A stretch of 64,000 bases of DNA from Pseudorhizobium endolithicum (lineage in GTDB: Bacteria > Pseudomonadota > Alphaproteobacteria > Rhizobiales > Rhizobiaceae): contig NZ_CABFWF030000012.1 in NCBI RefSeq assembly GCF_902153245.2, forward strand, positions 607,252 through 671,251, read 5' to 3'. The translations under genes and the position numbers were made by a program. Under the pieces are notes generated by a model. It worked only from the letters and a program-made list of their open reading frames with translations, was not told the origin of the DNA and did not search any database. Of the stretch, positions 26,839 to 35,953 are shown piece by piece. The number at the start of each line of letters is the position of its first letter. The stretch's first letter is position 1.

Positions 26839-28407
26839 TCACTTCTTCTTCGGCAGACCGGGAAGACCCGGAAAACCGCCGCCAAGGCCGGGCAGACCAC
26901 CCATGCCCGGCATCCCGCCGCCCGGAAGACCCGGCATGGAGCCCGGCTTGAACCCTGCGGCTTCCGCCTGCTTCTGCAGCGCTTCGAGCTGCTTGGGGTC
27001 GAGCTTGGACAGATCCGGCATGCCGCCGAGGCCGCCCATTCCGCCCCCGAGCCCCATCTTGGAGGCAAGGCCGCCCATCATCTGCTTCATCATGCCGCCG
27101 CCCTTGCCCTTGCCACCCATGGCCTTCATCATGTCGGCCATCTGGCGGTGCATCTTGAGCAGCTTGTTGATTTCCGCGGCATCGGTGCCGGAGCCGGCGG
27201 CGATTCGCTTCTTGCGGGAATGCTTGAGGATATCCGGATTGGCGCGCTCGGCCTTGGTCATCGAGGAGATGATGGCGAGTTGGCGGTCGAACATCTTGTC
27301 GTTCATGCCGGAGGCGGCGAGCTTGTCCTTCATGCCGGCCATGCCCGGCATCATGCCCATGATGCCGCCCATGCCGCCGAGCGATTTCATCTGCTTTAGC
27401 TGTTCGGCCAGATCGTTCAGGTCGAACTTGCCCTTGGCCATCTTCTCGGCCATGGCGCGCGCCTTTTCGGCGTCGATGTTCTCTGCAGCCTTTTCGACCA
27501 GGGAGACGATGTCGCCCATGCCGAGGATACGGTCGGCGATGCGGCGGGGATGGAATTCCTCCATCTCCGTCATCTTCTCGCCCGTGCCGATCAGCTTGAT
27601 CGGCTTGCCGGTGACGGCGCGCATGGAAAGTGCCGCACCACCGCGGCCGTCGCCGTCCATGCGGGTGAGAACAAGGCCGGTGATGCCAACGCGTTCGTCA
27701 AAGTTGCGGGCGAGGTTGACGGCGTCCTGGCCGGTCAGGCTGTCGGCGACGAGCAGGATTTCATGCGGATTGGACTTCCGCTTGATCTCCGCCATCTCCT
27801 GCATCAGCGGCTCGTCGATATGGGTACGGCCGGCGGTGTCGAGGATGACGACGTCGTGGCCGCCGAGCTTGGCGGCCTGCACGGTGCGCGCGGCGATGTC
27901 CGTCGGCGACTGGCCTGCGATGATCGGCAGCGTGTCGACTTGCGTCTGGACGCCGAGCTGGCGCAACTGTTCCTGGGCTGCCGGACGTCGCGTGTCGAGC
28001 GACGCCATCAGCACCTTCTTCTTCTCGCGGTCCGTCAGCCGCTTGGCGATCTTGCCGGTGGTCGTCGTCTTGCCCGACCCCTGCAGGCCGACCATCATGA
28101 TGACGACCGGAGCCGGCGCATGCAGGTCGATCCCGACGCCTTCCGAACCCAGCATCTCGATCAGTTCGTCATGGACGATCTTGACGACCATCTGGCCGGG
28201 CTTGATCGATTTCAGCACTTCCGCGCCGACGGCCTTCTCGCGGACCTTGTCGGTGAAAGCGCGGACGACCTCGAGCGACACGTCCGCTTCCAGCAGCGCA
28301 CGGCGAACCTCGCGCAGCGCTGCGGAGACATCCGCCTCGCTCAATGCGCCACGGCCGGTCAGTCCATTCAGGATGGAGCCAAGACGGTCCTGGAGGTTTT
28401 CGAACAT
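26839..28407 (-). CDS. ffh: Signal recognition particle protein Ffh
   Basis: Ffh (522 aa) binds SRP RNA and signal peptides, and docks with FtsY for co-translational insertion. The N domain is followed by the P-loop GLQGSGKT at residues 107-114, DTAGRTHID and TKMDGDGRGG-type (TRMDGDGRGGAAL) G motifs. The methionine-rich M domain follows (from about 320). The last 90 residues are low complexity, mostly Gly, Met, Pro and Leu, in repeats of the GMPGMGGLPGLGG type. ATG 28407 follows AAGGA. An upstream reading to 28572 is unsupported. Confidence 0.98.
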   Translation of the reverse strand: MFENLQDRLGSILNGLTGRGALSEADVSAALREVRRALLEADVSLEVVRAFTDKVREKAVGAEVLKSIKPGQMVVKIVHDELIEMLGSEGVGIDLHAPAPVVIMMVGLQGSGKTTTTGKIAKRLTDREKKKVLMASLDTRRPAAQEQLRQLGVQTQVDTLPIIAGQSPTDIAARTVQAAKLGGHDVVILDTAGRTHIDEPLMQEMAEIKRKSNPHEILLVADSLTGQDAVNLARNFDERVGITGLVLTRMDGDGRGGAALSMRAVTGKPIKLIGTGEKMTEMEEFHPRRIADRILGMGDIVSLVEKAAENIDAEKARAMAEKMAKGKFDLNDLAEQLKQMKSLGGMGGIMGMMPGMAGMKDKLAASGMNDKMFDRQLAIISSMTKAERANPDILKHSRKKRIAAGSGTDAAEINKLLKMHRQMADMMKAMGGKGKGGGMMKQMMGGLASKMGLGGGMGGLGGMPDLSKLDPKQLEALQKQAEAAGFKPGSMPGLPGGGMPGMGGLPGLGGGFPGLPGLPKKK

Positions 28408-28491
28408 CCGTGTCTTCCTTCTTCGTTTCCGGTGCCCGGAAACGTCGGGTCTTTCCGAGACGAAAACAAGACGCCCAGAAGCGGGCAAAGC

Positions 28492-28527
28492 CAAAAAGCA
28501 CCCGAGGGCGCAACGCGCTGTCGGGTG
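28492..28527 (-). promoter_or_regulatory. Terminator-like hairpin in the ffh leader
   Basis: On the minus strand CACCCGA (28527-28521) pairs with TCGGGTG (28505-28499), with a small inner GCG/CGC stem, and is followed by C and five T. It lies about 90 nt before the ffh ATG. It could be an attenuator of ffh or a terminator blocking readthrough from upstream. A candidate RNA motif before ffh has been described in bacteria, but I cannot confirm a match. Confidence 0.5.
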
Positions 28528-28659
28528 TTGACCTCCGGGCTCGGTAAAATCGGCCCCGGTCGGCGGCTCCAAGTCTTGTCACTTGTCAGCAGATGCGGGC
28601 GATAAACAGGAAAAGGCAGCGGAAGTCAAGCTGCGCAGCTGCCAAGGCAACACTTGCGG

Positions 28660-28689
28660 GAATATTCACCGCGGCTATAGTGAATATTC
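28660..28689. promoter_or_regulatory. Inverted-repeat operator upstream of vapB
   Basis: An exact 10-bp inverted repeat, GAATATTCAC (28660-28669) and GTGAATATTC (28680-28689), is separated by 10 bp and ends 20 nt before the vapB ATG. VapB antitoxins autoregulate by binding such repeats over their promoter. The AT-rich arms stand out from the local GC content. Confidence 0.7.
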
Positions 28690-28709
28690 TTGGGTGGAAG
28701 GCAAGACCA

Positions 28710-28955
28710 ATGTCCCTGTATATACGCGATGCCAAGGTCAACGAACTTGCCGACGAGCTCATGCGCCGGCTCGGCACACGGACGAAAACGGAAGCTGTGC
28801 GCGTGGCGCTCGAGAACGAGCTCGAACGCGCTGGCAAGGAAGCGACGCTAGAAGAACGCATCCGGGAAATTCAGGATCGGGTCGCCGCCAGGATGGGACC
28901 GCATTCCGTCGAATTCGACCAAAAGGCCTATATGGACGAGATGTGGGAAGACTGA
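28710..28955 (+). CDS. vapB: VapB-type antitoxin (Rv0623-like)
   Basis: Predicted 81-aa antitoxin. The start MSLYIRDAKVNELADELMRRLGTRTKTEAVRVALENEL is the Rv0623/PSK ribbon-helix-helix-type DNA-binding part. The acidic C-terminus (GPHSVEFDQKAYMDEMWED) should bind and neutralise the toxin. GGAAGG lies 9 nt before the ATG at 28710; the open frame extends upstream but without support. Its stop overlaps the vapC start by 1 nt (TGATG). An inverted-repeat operator lies just upstream. Confidence 0.88.
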   Translation: MSLYIRDAKVNELADELMRRLGTRTKTEAVRVALENELERAGKEATLEERIREIQDRVAARMGPHSVEFDQKAYMDEMWED

Positions 28956-29392
28956 TGTTCCTGGATGCTTCGGCAGTCGTCGCCATCATGACGCGAGAGG
29001 AAGGAGCGGACGTCCTGCTCGCCAGGATCGAGAGCTCACGGACTGCCGTTCAATACTCATCGCTAACAGTCTTTGAAGCAGTCATAGCGATCGCCCGCAA
29101 AACTGCGATCAGTCTGCACGGTGACCAGCGGCCCACGCCGCCAAAGGTCATTGCGGAGGCGCAGACAGATGTCGATGACTTTCTGAAGAGCGTCGGAGCT
29201 GTAGAGATTGCACTCCCGGCAGGCCTGCACGCCACCGCCCTTGAGGCCGCCCGCACCTACGGCCGCTTTGTCGGACATCCCGCCAGGCTCAACTTCGGCG
29301 ATTGCTTCTCCTATGCCGCGGCAAAGTCTTTGAAGGCGCCCCTTCTCTTCGTCGGCGACGATTTCAGCAAGACCGACATCAAGATCGCGTAA
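28955..29392 (+). CDS. vapC: VapC-type PIN-domain ribonuclease toxin
   Basis: Predicted 145-aa PIN-domain toxin that would cleave RNA (tRNA or rRNA in studied members). The acidic metal-site residues are Asp4 in MFLDASA, Glu in SLTVFEAV (about 43), and Asp in FGDCFSYAAAK and FVGDDF. The order matches VapC. The ATG overlaps the vapB stop, so the two are coupled. The pair is complete, with no sign of decay. The target RNA cannot be read from sequence. Confidence 0.9.
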   Translation: MFLDASAVVAIMTREEGADVLLARIESSRTAVQYSSLTVFEAVIAIARKTAISLHGDQRPTPPKVIAEAQTDVDDFLKSVGAVEIALPAGLHATALEAARTYGRFVGHPARLNFGDCFSYAAAKSLKAPLLFVGDDFSKTDIKIA

Positions 29393-29456
29393 TCGTGTAC
29401 GCCGGCCCTCACGGCCAGGCCTCCCGCTCACCGACGCGCCCTGCTACATAAACCGC

Positions 29457-30539
29457 ATGAACCGTCGCAAATTCCTCCAATGGTCCGGGCTCGCAGCCCT
29501 TGCCGCGCTCGCCGGTGGCGTCACGGCAAGGAGCGCCATGGCCGGCAACAAATATTATTCCGGGCCCGTCACCGATCACTTCGACGGCAAGCTCTTCTTC
29601 AACCCCGACGGCGAGGAGCCGAGCGGCTTCCTGAACCTCGTTCGCTGGAAGCTCGGCAATGGCAACAAGGCCTGGCCGGACAGTTTCCCCAGTCCGTTTC
29701 CACAGGCTGTGCCTGAAGAACGGATAACAGGTGACCGGCTGGTGGTCACCATGGTCGGCCACGCATCGTTCCTGATCCAGGTCGCAGGCCTGAATATCCT
29801 GACCGATCCGGTGTGGGACGAGCGCGCAAGCCCCGTTCGTTTCGCCGGACCGAAGCGGGTCAACCCGCCCGGCATCAACATGGGCGACCTGCCGCCCATT
29901 GACCTCGTCATCGTCACCCACAACCACTACGACCACATGGATCTGGAGACGCTCTGGGTGCTCCAGGGCCGCGATAAGCCCCGCTTCGTCACGCCCCTCG
30001 GCAACGACGACATCATCCGCGCCCGTGTAGAGGATGGACGTTTCGACGTCATGGATTGGGGCGATCGGCTGGAGGTCGGCCGTGGCGTCACCCTTCATTG
30101 CGAACCCTGCCATCACTGGTCGGCACGCGGTCTCGGCGACCGCCGCATGGCGCTGTGGGCCGCCTTCGTGATCGAGACGCCCGCCGGCAAGATCTACCAT
30201 ATCGGTGACACCGGCTTCCATCGGGGGATCAACTATCGCGCGGCACGGGAAAAGCATGGCGGCTTCCGTCTCGCCAACCTGCCCTTCGGCGCCTATGAGC
30301 CGCAATGGTTCATGAAGGCGCAGCACCAGAACCCCGATGAGGCCGTGGAGGGCATGCTCCTGTGTGATGCCGCCCATGTTGCCGGGCATCACTGGGGCAC
30401 CTTCAAGCTGACGGATGAAGGAATCGAGGAGCCGGTGGAGGCGCTCCATGGGGCGCTCGATGCACGCAGCCTGCCGCGCGACCGTTTCCGCCCGATGCGG
30501 CCGGGCGAAGTCTTCGAGGTTCCGGCAGCCGCCAGCTGA
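29457..30539 (+). CDS. Tat-exported metallo-beta-lactamase-fold hydrolase (NAPE-PLD-like)
   Basis: 360-aa MBL-fold hydrolase. The Tat signal NRRKFLQWSGLAAL is at the N-terminus and the signal ends near ARSAMA (28). The metal motif HNHYDH is at 155-160, with later ligands in CHHW, GDTGF and HHWG. The fold resembles N-acyl-phosphatidylethanolamine phospholipase D, UlaG and RomA proteins. The substrate is unknown. The ATG has no strong ribosome site. It follows vapC by 64 nt on the same strand but is not obviously linked to the toxin system. Confidence 0.88.
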   Translation: MNRRKFLQWSGLAALAALAGGVTARSAMAGNKYYSGPVTDHFDGKLFFNPDGEEPSGFLNLVRWKLGNGNKAWPDSFPSPFPQAVPEERITGDRLVVTMVGHASFLIQVAGLNILTDPVWDERASPVRFAGPKRVNPPGINMGDLPPIDLVIVTHNHYDHMDLETLWVLQGRDKPRFVTPLGNDDIIRARVEDGRFDVMDWGDRLEVGRGVTLHCEPCHHWSARGLGDRRMALWAAFVIETPAGKIYHIGDTGFHRGINYRAAREKHGGFRLANLPFGAYEPQWFMKAQHQNPDEAVEGMLLCDAAHVAGHHWGTFKLTDEGIEEPVEALHGALDARSLPRDRFRPMRPGEVFEVPAAAS

Positions 30540-31081
30540 TCCCGTTAAGGGGGATGAATCCGCGGGTGCATCTCAACAGAATGAATGACTTGGCGCCTTC
30601 GGGATTCACATGGTCGGAAAGTGGGCGATACTTGGCCTGCTTCCGTCGCCGGAGTGTTTCGCGAGACGTTCGCGGGCAGGCGGGAGCCGGCGCCCTGTCC
30701 CGATGCCGTAACGTGCGGTGAGGGCAGGGAGGTGAAAGGCATGGCGGAGCATCCAGGATGTGCCGCCTATCAAGCCTCCCCCGGGTCGCCAGGCCCGGTT
30801 CGGTTGAGCCGTCCAAGCGCAGGAGCGATCCTGCGTGCAGCGAGGCGAGACGATCACCTGTAGGGACCGGAAGTCCCGAAAGAACGCCGAAGGCCACGCA
30901 CATGCGGAGCCACACTTACATACTTTGAGAGGTTTCGCATGTGCGTGCGCTCTCCTTTGCAATAACTCCAACCGCGCCGGCACCCCGGTAGCGGTGGCGA
31001 CGCATGTCCGCGCTCTGGTAATTACCGGCCGTTTCCGCCATATACGGCCGGAAGCGGCACGGCCCAACGGGATCGAAGGCA
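30540..31081. other. Hairpin-rich intergenic region upstream of dapF
   Basis: 542 nt without a convincing coding frame; the longest reading (about 92 codons at 30585) has no ribosome site or recognisable product. Several exact stems occur: GCAGGA-GCGA-TCCTGC (30820-30835), GGGAC-CGGAA-GTCCC (about 30862-30876), a 7-bp TGAATCC/GGATTCA pair (30554/30602) and the 12-bp repeat listed separately. This density suggests a structured RNA, but no family signature (RNase P, tmRNA, 6S, SRP) matches. Confidence 0.4.
30895..30947. repeat. Exact 12-bp inverted repeat with a 29-nt loop
   Basis: CACGCACATGCG (30895-30906) and CGCATGTGCGTG (30936-30947) are exact complements separated by 29 nt, lying 134 nt before dapF. 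No T-tract follows on either strand, so it is not a standard terminator. It could be the stem of a small RNA or a wide operator. Confidence 0.75.
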
Positions 31082-31999
31082 ATGGCAGGACTGGTTGAAT
31101 TCGCGAAGATGAACGGGCTTGGCAACAAGATCCTCGTCGTCGACATGCGTGGCCGCCCGGACAAGGTGACGCCGGAAGCGGCGGTCGCGTTGAACGCCGA
31201 TCCGCAGACCCAGTTCGACCAGATCATGGCGATCCACGATCCGAAGGCGCACGGCACCGACGCCTGGATCGACATCCTGAATTCGGACGGATCCAAAGCG
31301 CAGGCCTGCGGCAACGGTACCCGCTGCGTCGTGCAGGCGCTCGCCGCCGAGACCGGCCGCAAGTCCTTCACCTTCCAGACCGTCGCCGGTGTCCTGAATG
31401 CCAAGGAGCACGAGGACGGCACCATCTCCGTGGACATGGGCCGGCCCGTCTTCAACTGGAACCGGATTCCGCTGTCGGAGGAATTTTTCGATACCAGCCG
31501 TATCGAGCTGCAGATCGGCCCGATCGACGCGCCGCTACTCCATTCGCCCTCGGTCATGTCTATGGGCAATCCGCATGCGATCTTCTGGGTGGAGCGGGAC
31601 CCGATGACGTTCGATCTGGAGCGCTTCGGGCCGCTCCTGGAAAATCACCCGATGTTCCCTGAAAAGGCGAACATCACGCTGGCGCAGGTGACCTCCGGAA
31701 ACTCGCTGCGCACCCGCACCTGGGAGCGTGGCGCCGGCCTGACGCTTGCCTGCGGCTCGGCCGCCTGCGCTGCCGCCGTGTCCGCCGCCCGTACTGGCCG
31801 CACCGGCCGCACGGTGACGATCGATGTCGCATCGAGCCCCACCCGCCAGCCTCTCGTCATCGAATGGCGCGAAGACGATCACGTCGTCATGACCGGCCCC
31901 GCCGAATGGGAATGGTCCGGCAAGGTCGACCCCGCGACCGGTGCCTTCAGCCGTGATCCCGAGGCAACGAACCATGGGCAGGGGGCTCAGGCGCATTGA
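31082..31999 (+). CDS. dapF: Diaminopimelate epimerase
   Basis: DapF (305 aa) converts LL- to meso-diaminopimelate for lysine and peptidoglycan. Two active-site cysteines are Cys76 in ACGNGTRC and Cys224 in LACGSAAC. The N-terminal [15 protein letters not shown] is the family start. It is first in a plus-strand run with mtaB and ftsY, and overlaps mtaB by 4 nt (TTGA). Confidence 0.97.
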   Translation: MAGLVEFAKMNGLGNKILVVDMRGRPDKVTPEAAVALNADPQTQFDQIMAIHDPKAHGTDAWIDILNSDGSKAQACGNGTRCVVQALAAETGRKSFTFQTVAGVLNAKEHEDGTISVDMGRPVFNWNRIPLSEEFFDTSRIELQIGPIDAPLLHSPSVMSMGNPHAIFWVERDPMTFDLERFGPLLENHPMFPEKANITLAQVTSGNSLRTRTWERGAGLTLACGSAACAAAVSAARTGRTGRTVTIDVASSPTRQPLVIEWREDDHVVMTGPAEWEWSGKVDPATGAFSRDPEATNHGQGAQAH

Positions 32000-33270
32000 G
32001 CGGCGTCGAGGTCATCACCTTTGGCTGCCGGCTCAACACCTATGAGTCGGAAGTGATGCGGGCTGAGGCCGAGAAGGCCGGGCTCAACAATGCCGTATTG
32101 GTCAATACCTGTGCCGTCACGGGAGAAGCCGTGCGCCAGGCGCGTCAGGCCATCCGCCGCGCCCGCCGCGAAAATCCCCATGCCCGCATCATTGTCACCG
32201 GCTGCGCTGCCCAGACCGAGAAGCAGGTCTTCGCCGAAATGGCCGAAGTGGATGCGGTGCTCGGCAATGAGGAAAAGCTGAACGCTGCGTCCTACCTGGC
32301 CCTTCCGGATTTCGGCGTTTCGGCGGAAGAAAAGCTCAGGGTTAACGACATCATGAGCGTGAAGGCCACCGCGCCGCAGATGGTGAAGCACATCGATGGC
32401 CACGTGCGGGCCTTCATCCAGGTGCAGAACGGCTGCGACCACCGCTGCACCTTCTGCATCATTCCCTACGGCCGCGGCAATTCACGCTCCGTGCCGATGG
32501 GGGCCGTAGTCGATCAGGCGCGCAAGCTGGTGCATAGCGGTTATCGGGAGATCGTTTTGACCGGCGTCGACGCCACAAGCTATGGCGCAGACCTGCCGGG
32601 CCAGCCCTCGCTCGGCTATCTTGCCAAGACTCTGCTGCGGCAGGTCCCGGAAATCCTCCGGCTACGCCTCTCGTCGATCGACAGCATCGAGGCGGACCGG
32701 CACCTCTGGGACCTGATCGCCGACGAGCCCCGTTTCATGCCGCACCTGCACCTGTCGCTGCAGCACGGCGACGACATGATCCTGAAGCGCATGAAGCGCC
32801 GCCACAGCCGCGCCGATGCACTGTCCTTTGTCGAGCAGGCGCGGCGCCTGCGTCCTGACATCGCCTTCGGCGCGGACATGATCGCCGGCTTCCCGACGGA
32901 AACGGAGGAGATGTTCGAGAATGCCGCGATGCTGGCGGAGGAAGCGGGCCTCGCCTTCCTGCACGTCTTCCCCTACAGCCCCCGTCCCGGCACGCCGGCG
33001 GCGCGCATGCCGCAGCTCGACCGATCGCTGGTCAAGGAGCGAGCCGCGCGTCTGCGTGCCCGTGGCGATGCGCTGCATCGGGCCCATCTCGACCGCATGA
33101 CCGGAAGCGAGCAGACGATCATCGTCGAGATGAACGGCATGGCCCATACCGAAAACTTTTCGCTGGTCGCAGCGCCCGGGCTTGTTCCCCGCGAGATCCG
33201 GCGCGTTATCATTACCGGCCACAACGGCAAACATCTCGATATGGAGGTTGCGCCGGCACTGGCGGCGTAA
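31996..33270 (+). CDS. mtaB: tRNA t6A37 methylthiotransferase MtaB
   Basis: MtaB (424 aa) adds the methylthio group to t6A37 to give ms2t6A, and so acts after TsaD, which is also in this window. The N-terminal MTTase domain has Cys11, Cys39 and Cys70 for one 4Fe-4S cluster. The radical SAM motif C-x3-C-x2-C is at 147, 151 and 154. A TRAM-type C-terminus follows. The TTG start at 31996 overlaps the dapF stop. Confidence 0.93.
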   Translation: MSGVEVITFGCRLNTYESEVMRAEAEKAGLNNAVLVNTCAVTGEAVRQARQAIRRARRENPHARIIVTGCAAQTEKQVFAEMAEVDAVLGNEEKLNAASYLALPDFGVSAEEKLRVNDIMSVKATAPQMVKHIDGHVRAFIQVQNGCDHRCTFCIIPYGRGNSRSVPMGAVVDQARKLVHSGYREIVLTGVDATSYGADLPGQPSLGYLAKTLLRQVPEILRLRLSSIDSIEADRHLWDLIADEPRFMPHLHLSLQHGDDMILKRMKRRHSRADALSFVEQARRLRPDIAFGADMIAGFPTETEEMFENAAMLAEEAGLAFLHVFPYSPRPGTPAARMPQLDRSLVKERAARLRARGDALHRAHLDRMTGSEQTIIVEMNGMAHTENFSLVAAPGLVPREIRRVIITGHNGKHLDMEVAPALAA

Positions 33271-33284
33271 CCGGAGCGGAATTC

Positions 33285-34658
33285 ATGGCACTAGGCTTCA
33301 TCAAAAAGGTCTTCACCTTCGGCAAGGAGAAGCCGATCGAGCAACAGGCGCCGGAAGAGCACCTGACGCCAGCGGAAGCCGCGGCGATCGAAGCGGAAGT
33401 TGAGCCGCGCTCGCGCGAAGAGGACCTGCCGGTTTCGCCGGTAGACCCGGTGGCGCCGGTTGAGATGGAGACGGCCGGCGGACCGGCTGCTGATGACGCA
33501 AGGAATGTCGTGGAGCCAGTGGAATCCGAGCCGGCAGATGAAGAGCCATCGGAGGAAGAACTGCCGCCCCTTCTTCCCGGCGCCGAAGAGAACACGGAAA
33601 TCGGCATCGTGCCGCTGTCGCTGCTGGAGGCAGAGAGCGAAGCCGGTACCGAAAGCTCGCCGGTGTCCGAACCCGTTCTGCCGAAGGGTTTCACCACCCG
33701 GGTCGAGGAGGTGCCGGAGCCGGAGGTCGTGACACCCCGGATGACCTGGTACCAGCGCCTGCGGGCTGGTCTTGCCCGTACCTCCTCCCAGCTTACCGGA
33801 CAGATCACCGCTCTCTTCACCAAGCGCAAGCTGGATGAGGAAACGCTGGAAGACCTGGAGGACCTGCTGATCCAGTCCGACCTCGGGGTGGAAACCGCAA
33901 TGCGCATCACCGGTGCGCTATCGGCCGAACGGTACGGCAAGGATGTTACCGGCGAAGACGTTTCGCGCATCATGGCCGCCGAGATTAGCAAGGTGCTCTC
34001 ACCGGTCGCCAAGCCTCTCCAACTCGACCTTAGCCACAAGCCGCATGTCATCCTCGTCGTCGGCGTCAACGGCACGGGCAAGACCACCACGATCGGCAAG
34101 CTTGCCGCGAAGCTCTCGGGGTCGGGGCTGAAGGTCATGCTGGCCGCGGGAGACACGTTCCGGGCTGCGGCAATCGAACAGCTGAAGATCTGGGCAGATC
34201 GCACCGGCTCGGAATTCATCGGCACCAAACTCGGTGCAGATGCCGCCGGCCTTGCCTATGACGCCTTCGAGCAGGCGCGGGCAAAGAAGTCGGACGTGCT
34301 GATCATCGACACGGCCGGTCGCCTGCAGAACAAGGCTGAGCTGATGGCGGAACTCGAAAAGATCGTCCGCGTGCTCGCCAAGCTCGATCCGGACGCACCG
34401 CATACGGTCCTGCAGACGCTCGACGCCACCACCGGACAGAATGCGCTGCAGCAGGTGGAGATCTTCCGCAATGTTGCGGGCGTCAATGGCCTGATCATGA
34501 CCAAGCTCGACGGGACGGCGCGCGGCGGCATCCTTGTCGGCATCGCGGCCAAGCACAAGCTGCCGGTCTATTTCATTGGCGTCGGAGAGGGGGTCGACGA
34601 TCTGGAGCCTTTCGAGGCGGATGATTTCGCCAAGGCCATTGCCGGCCTGACGCATTGA
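33285..34658 (+). CDS. ftsY: Signal recognition particle receptor FtsY
   Basis: FtsY (457 aa) docks Ffh-bound ribosomes at the membrane. The N-terminal A domain is long and acidic (about 20-150; rich in Glu, Pro, Val). The NG domain has P-loop GVNGTGKTTT at 260-269, followed by DTAGRLQNKAELMAEL and TKLDGTARGG motifs. CGGAGCGGA precedes the ATG at 33285. The pairing with ffh 5 kb away is a rhizobial pattern. Confidence 0.98.
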   Translation: MALGFIKKVFTFGKEKPIEQQAPEEHLTPAEAAAIEAEVEPRSREEDLPVSPVDPVAPVEMETAGGPAADDARNVVEPVESEPADEEPSEEELPPLLPGAEENTEIGIVPLSLLEAESEAGTESSPVSEPVLPKGFTTRVEEVPEPEVVTPRMTWYQRLRAGLARTSSQLTGQITALFTKRKLDEETLEDLEDLLIQSDLGVETAMRITGALSAERYGKDVTGEDVSRIMAAEISKVLSPVAKPLQLDLSHKPHVILVVGVNGTGKTTTIGKLAAKLSGSGLKVMLAAGDTFRAAAIEQLKIWADRTGSEFIGTKLGADAAGLAYDAFEQARAKKSDVLIIDTAGRLQNKAELMAELEKIVRVLAKLDPDAPHTVLQTLDATTGQNALQQVEIFRNVAGVNGLIMTKLDGTARGGILVGIAAKHKLPVYFIGVGEGVDDLEPFEADDFAKAIAGLTH

Positions 34659-34712
34659 TGCCACAGAAACAGCGTTTCCAGCCGCCGAACCCCATCAGCA
34701 GAAGTTGAATCG

Positions 34713-35360
34713 ATGCAGATCGAAAGCGATACCAAGGCCACACCGGAAGAAAAGCATCACCCGATGCTGAAGTTCGCGCTCGAGATCGGGCCGCTCTTGG
34801 TCTTCTTCTTCGGCAACATCCGAGGCGAATGGCTGGCGGAAACCTTCCCGGCCTTGGGGGTCGTCGGCGGCCCGCTCCTGATTGCGACGGCGCTCTTCAT
34901 GGTCGCGACGGTGATCTCGCTCATCGTCTCGAAGATCGTCTTCAAGCACCTGCCGGTCATGCCCTTCGTCTCCGGTGTCGTCGTCATGGTTTTCGGGACG
35001 CTGTCCATCTGGCTGCAGGACGAGACCTTCATCAAGATGAAGCCGACGATCGTGAACACGCTCTTCGGCGTGGTCCTGCTCGGGGGGCTGCTGTTCGGGA
35101 AGTCGCTTCTCGGCTACGTCTTCAACGCCGCCTTCAATCTCGACGAGATAGGCTGGCAGAAACTGACCTTCCGCTGGGGGATCTTCTTCCTTTTCCTCGC
35201 TGTGCTCAACGAAGTCGTCTGGCGCAACTTCTCCGACGACTTCTGGGTCAACTTCAAGGTCTGGGGTACGATGCCGATCACGCTTGCCTTCACTTTTGCG
35301 CAGTTGCCGCTGATCATGCGCCACACCATTCCCCACGTCGTCGCGGAAGCCGACAAGTGA
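34713..35360 (+). CDS. yciB: Inner membrane septation protein YciB
   Basis: 215-aa YciB/IspZ-family membrane protein with about five or six spans. The family core is [20 protein letters not shown], and the later [36 protein letters not shown] is highly conserved. It is linked to envelope homeostasis and septation in enterics. Its stop overlaps the DUF2585 gene by 4 nt (GTGA), suggesting coupling. Confidence 0.94.
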   Translation: MQIESDTKATPEEKHHPMLKFALEIGPLLVFFFGNIRGEWLAETFPALGVVGGPLLIATALFMVATVISLIVSKIVFKHLPVMPFVSGVVVMVFGTLSIWLQDETFIKMKPTIVNTLFGVVLLGGLLFGKSLLGYVFNAAFNLDEIGWQKLTFRWGIFFLFLAVLNEVVWRNFSDDFWVNFKVWGTMPITLAFTFAQLPLIMRHTIPHVVAEADK

Positions 35361-35950
35361 GCGTCGTCGCTACTCCGTCGTCGTGGTCACCGTGGTCGCG
35401 GCGGTGGTTGCTCGTGGCCCTCACGCTCTTCGTGCTTCAGCTCGTGGTCCTCTACGCCATGGGTCGCATCCCGATCTGCGAATGCGGCTACGTCAAGCTC
35501 TGGGAAGGCGGGGTGAACTCCAGCGGCAATTCCCAGCACCTGTCGGACTGGTACACGCCCTCCCACATCATCCACGGCTTCCTGTTCTACGCCCTCGCCT
35601 GGTTGCTGTTTCGCCGCGCGCTCCTGGCCGCCCGGCTTTCCTTTGCGGTCTTGGTCGAAGCGGCCTGGGAGGTCCTGGAAAACACGCCGATGGTGATCGA
35701 CAGGTATCGGACCGAGACCATGGCCCTCGGCTATACCGGCGACAGCATCCTCAACTCGGCGATGGACACGATCTTCATGGCCCTCGGCTTCTTCGCCGCC
35801 GCGCGGCTGCCGATCTGGCTGACGATCGCCATTGCGCTGGGGTTCGAACTTCTGACCGGCTGGATCATCCGCGACAACCTGACGCTCAACGTCCTGATGC
35901 TGCTCTGGCCGCTCGATGCAATCCGGGAGTGGCAGGCGGCGCTGGGCTGA
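35357..35950 (+). CDS. DUF2585 (UPF0314) membrane protein
   Basis: 197-aa DUF2585 protein with five or so hydrophobic segments. Diagnostic segments are [40 protein letters not shown] and [21 protein letters not shown]. It is a rhizobial membrane family of unknown function that is often beside yciB. GTG 35357 overlaps the yciB stop. Longer upstream readings belong to a shadow frame. It converges on ccmG with a 3-nt gap. Confidence 0.92.
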   Translation: MSVVATPSSWSPWSRRWLLVALTLFVLQLVVLYAMGRIPICECGYVKLWEGGVNSSGNSQHLSDWYTPSHIIHGFLFYALAWLLFRRALLAARLSFAVLVEAAWEVLENTPMVIDRYRTETMALGYTGDSILNSAMDTIFMALGFFAAARLPIWLTIAIALGFELLTGWIIRDNLTLNVLMLLWPLDAIREWQAALG

Positions 35951-35953
35951 CGG

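Larger units (their letters stand above)
28408..28709. other. Divergent intergenic region between ffh and vapB
   Basis: 302 nt without a gene. It holds the ffh leader hairpin and the vapB operator, both listed separately. No SRP RNA signature (the conserved GGAAGGAAGCAGCC-type loop) is present, although a CAGCTGCCAAGG string superficially recalls it. Confidence 0.5.

Noticed and set aside
28620..28660. Possible SRP RNA next to ffh (CAGCTGCCAAGG string)
   Set aside because: The conserved SRP loop (GGAAGGAAGCAGCC type) is missing and no pairing stem is visible.
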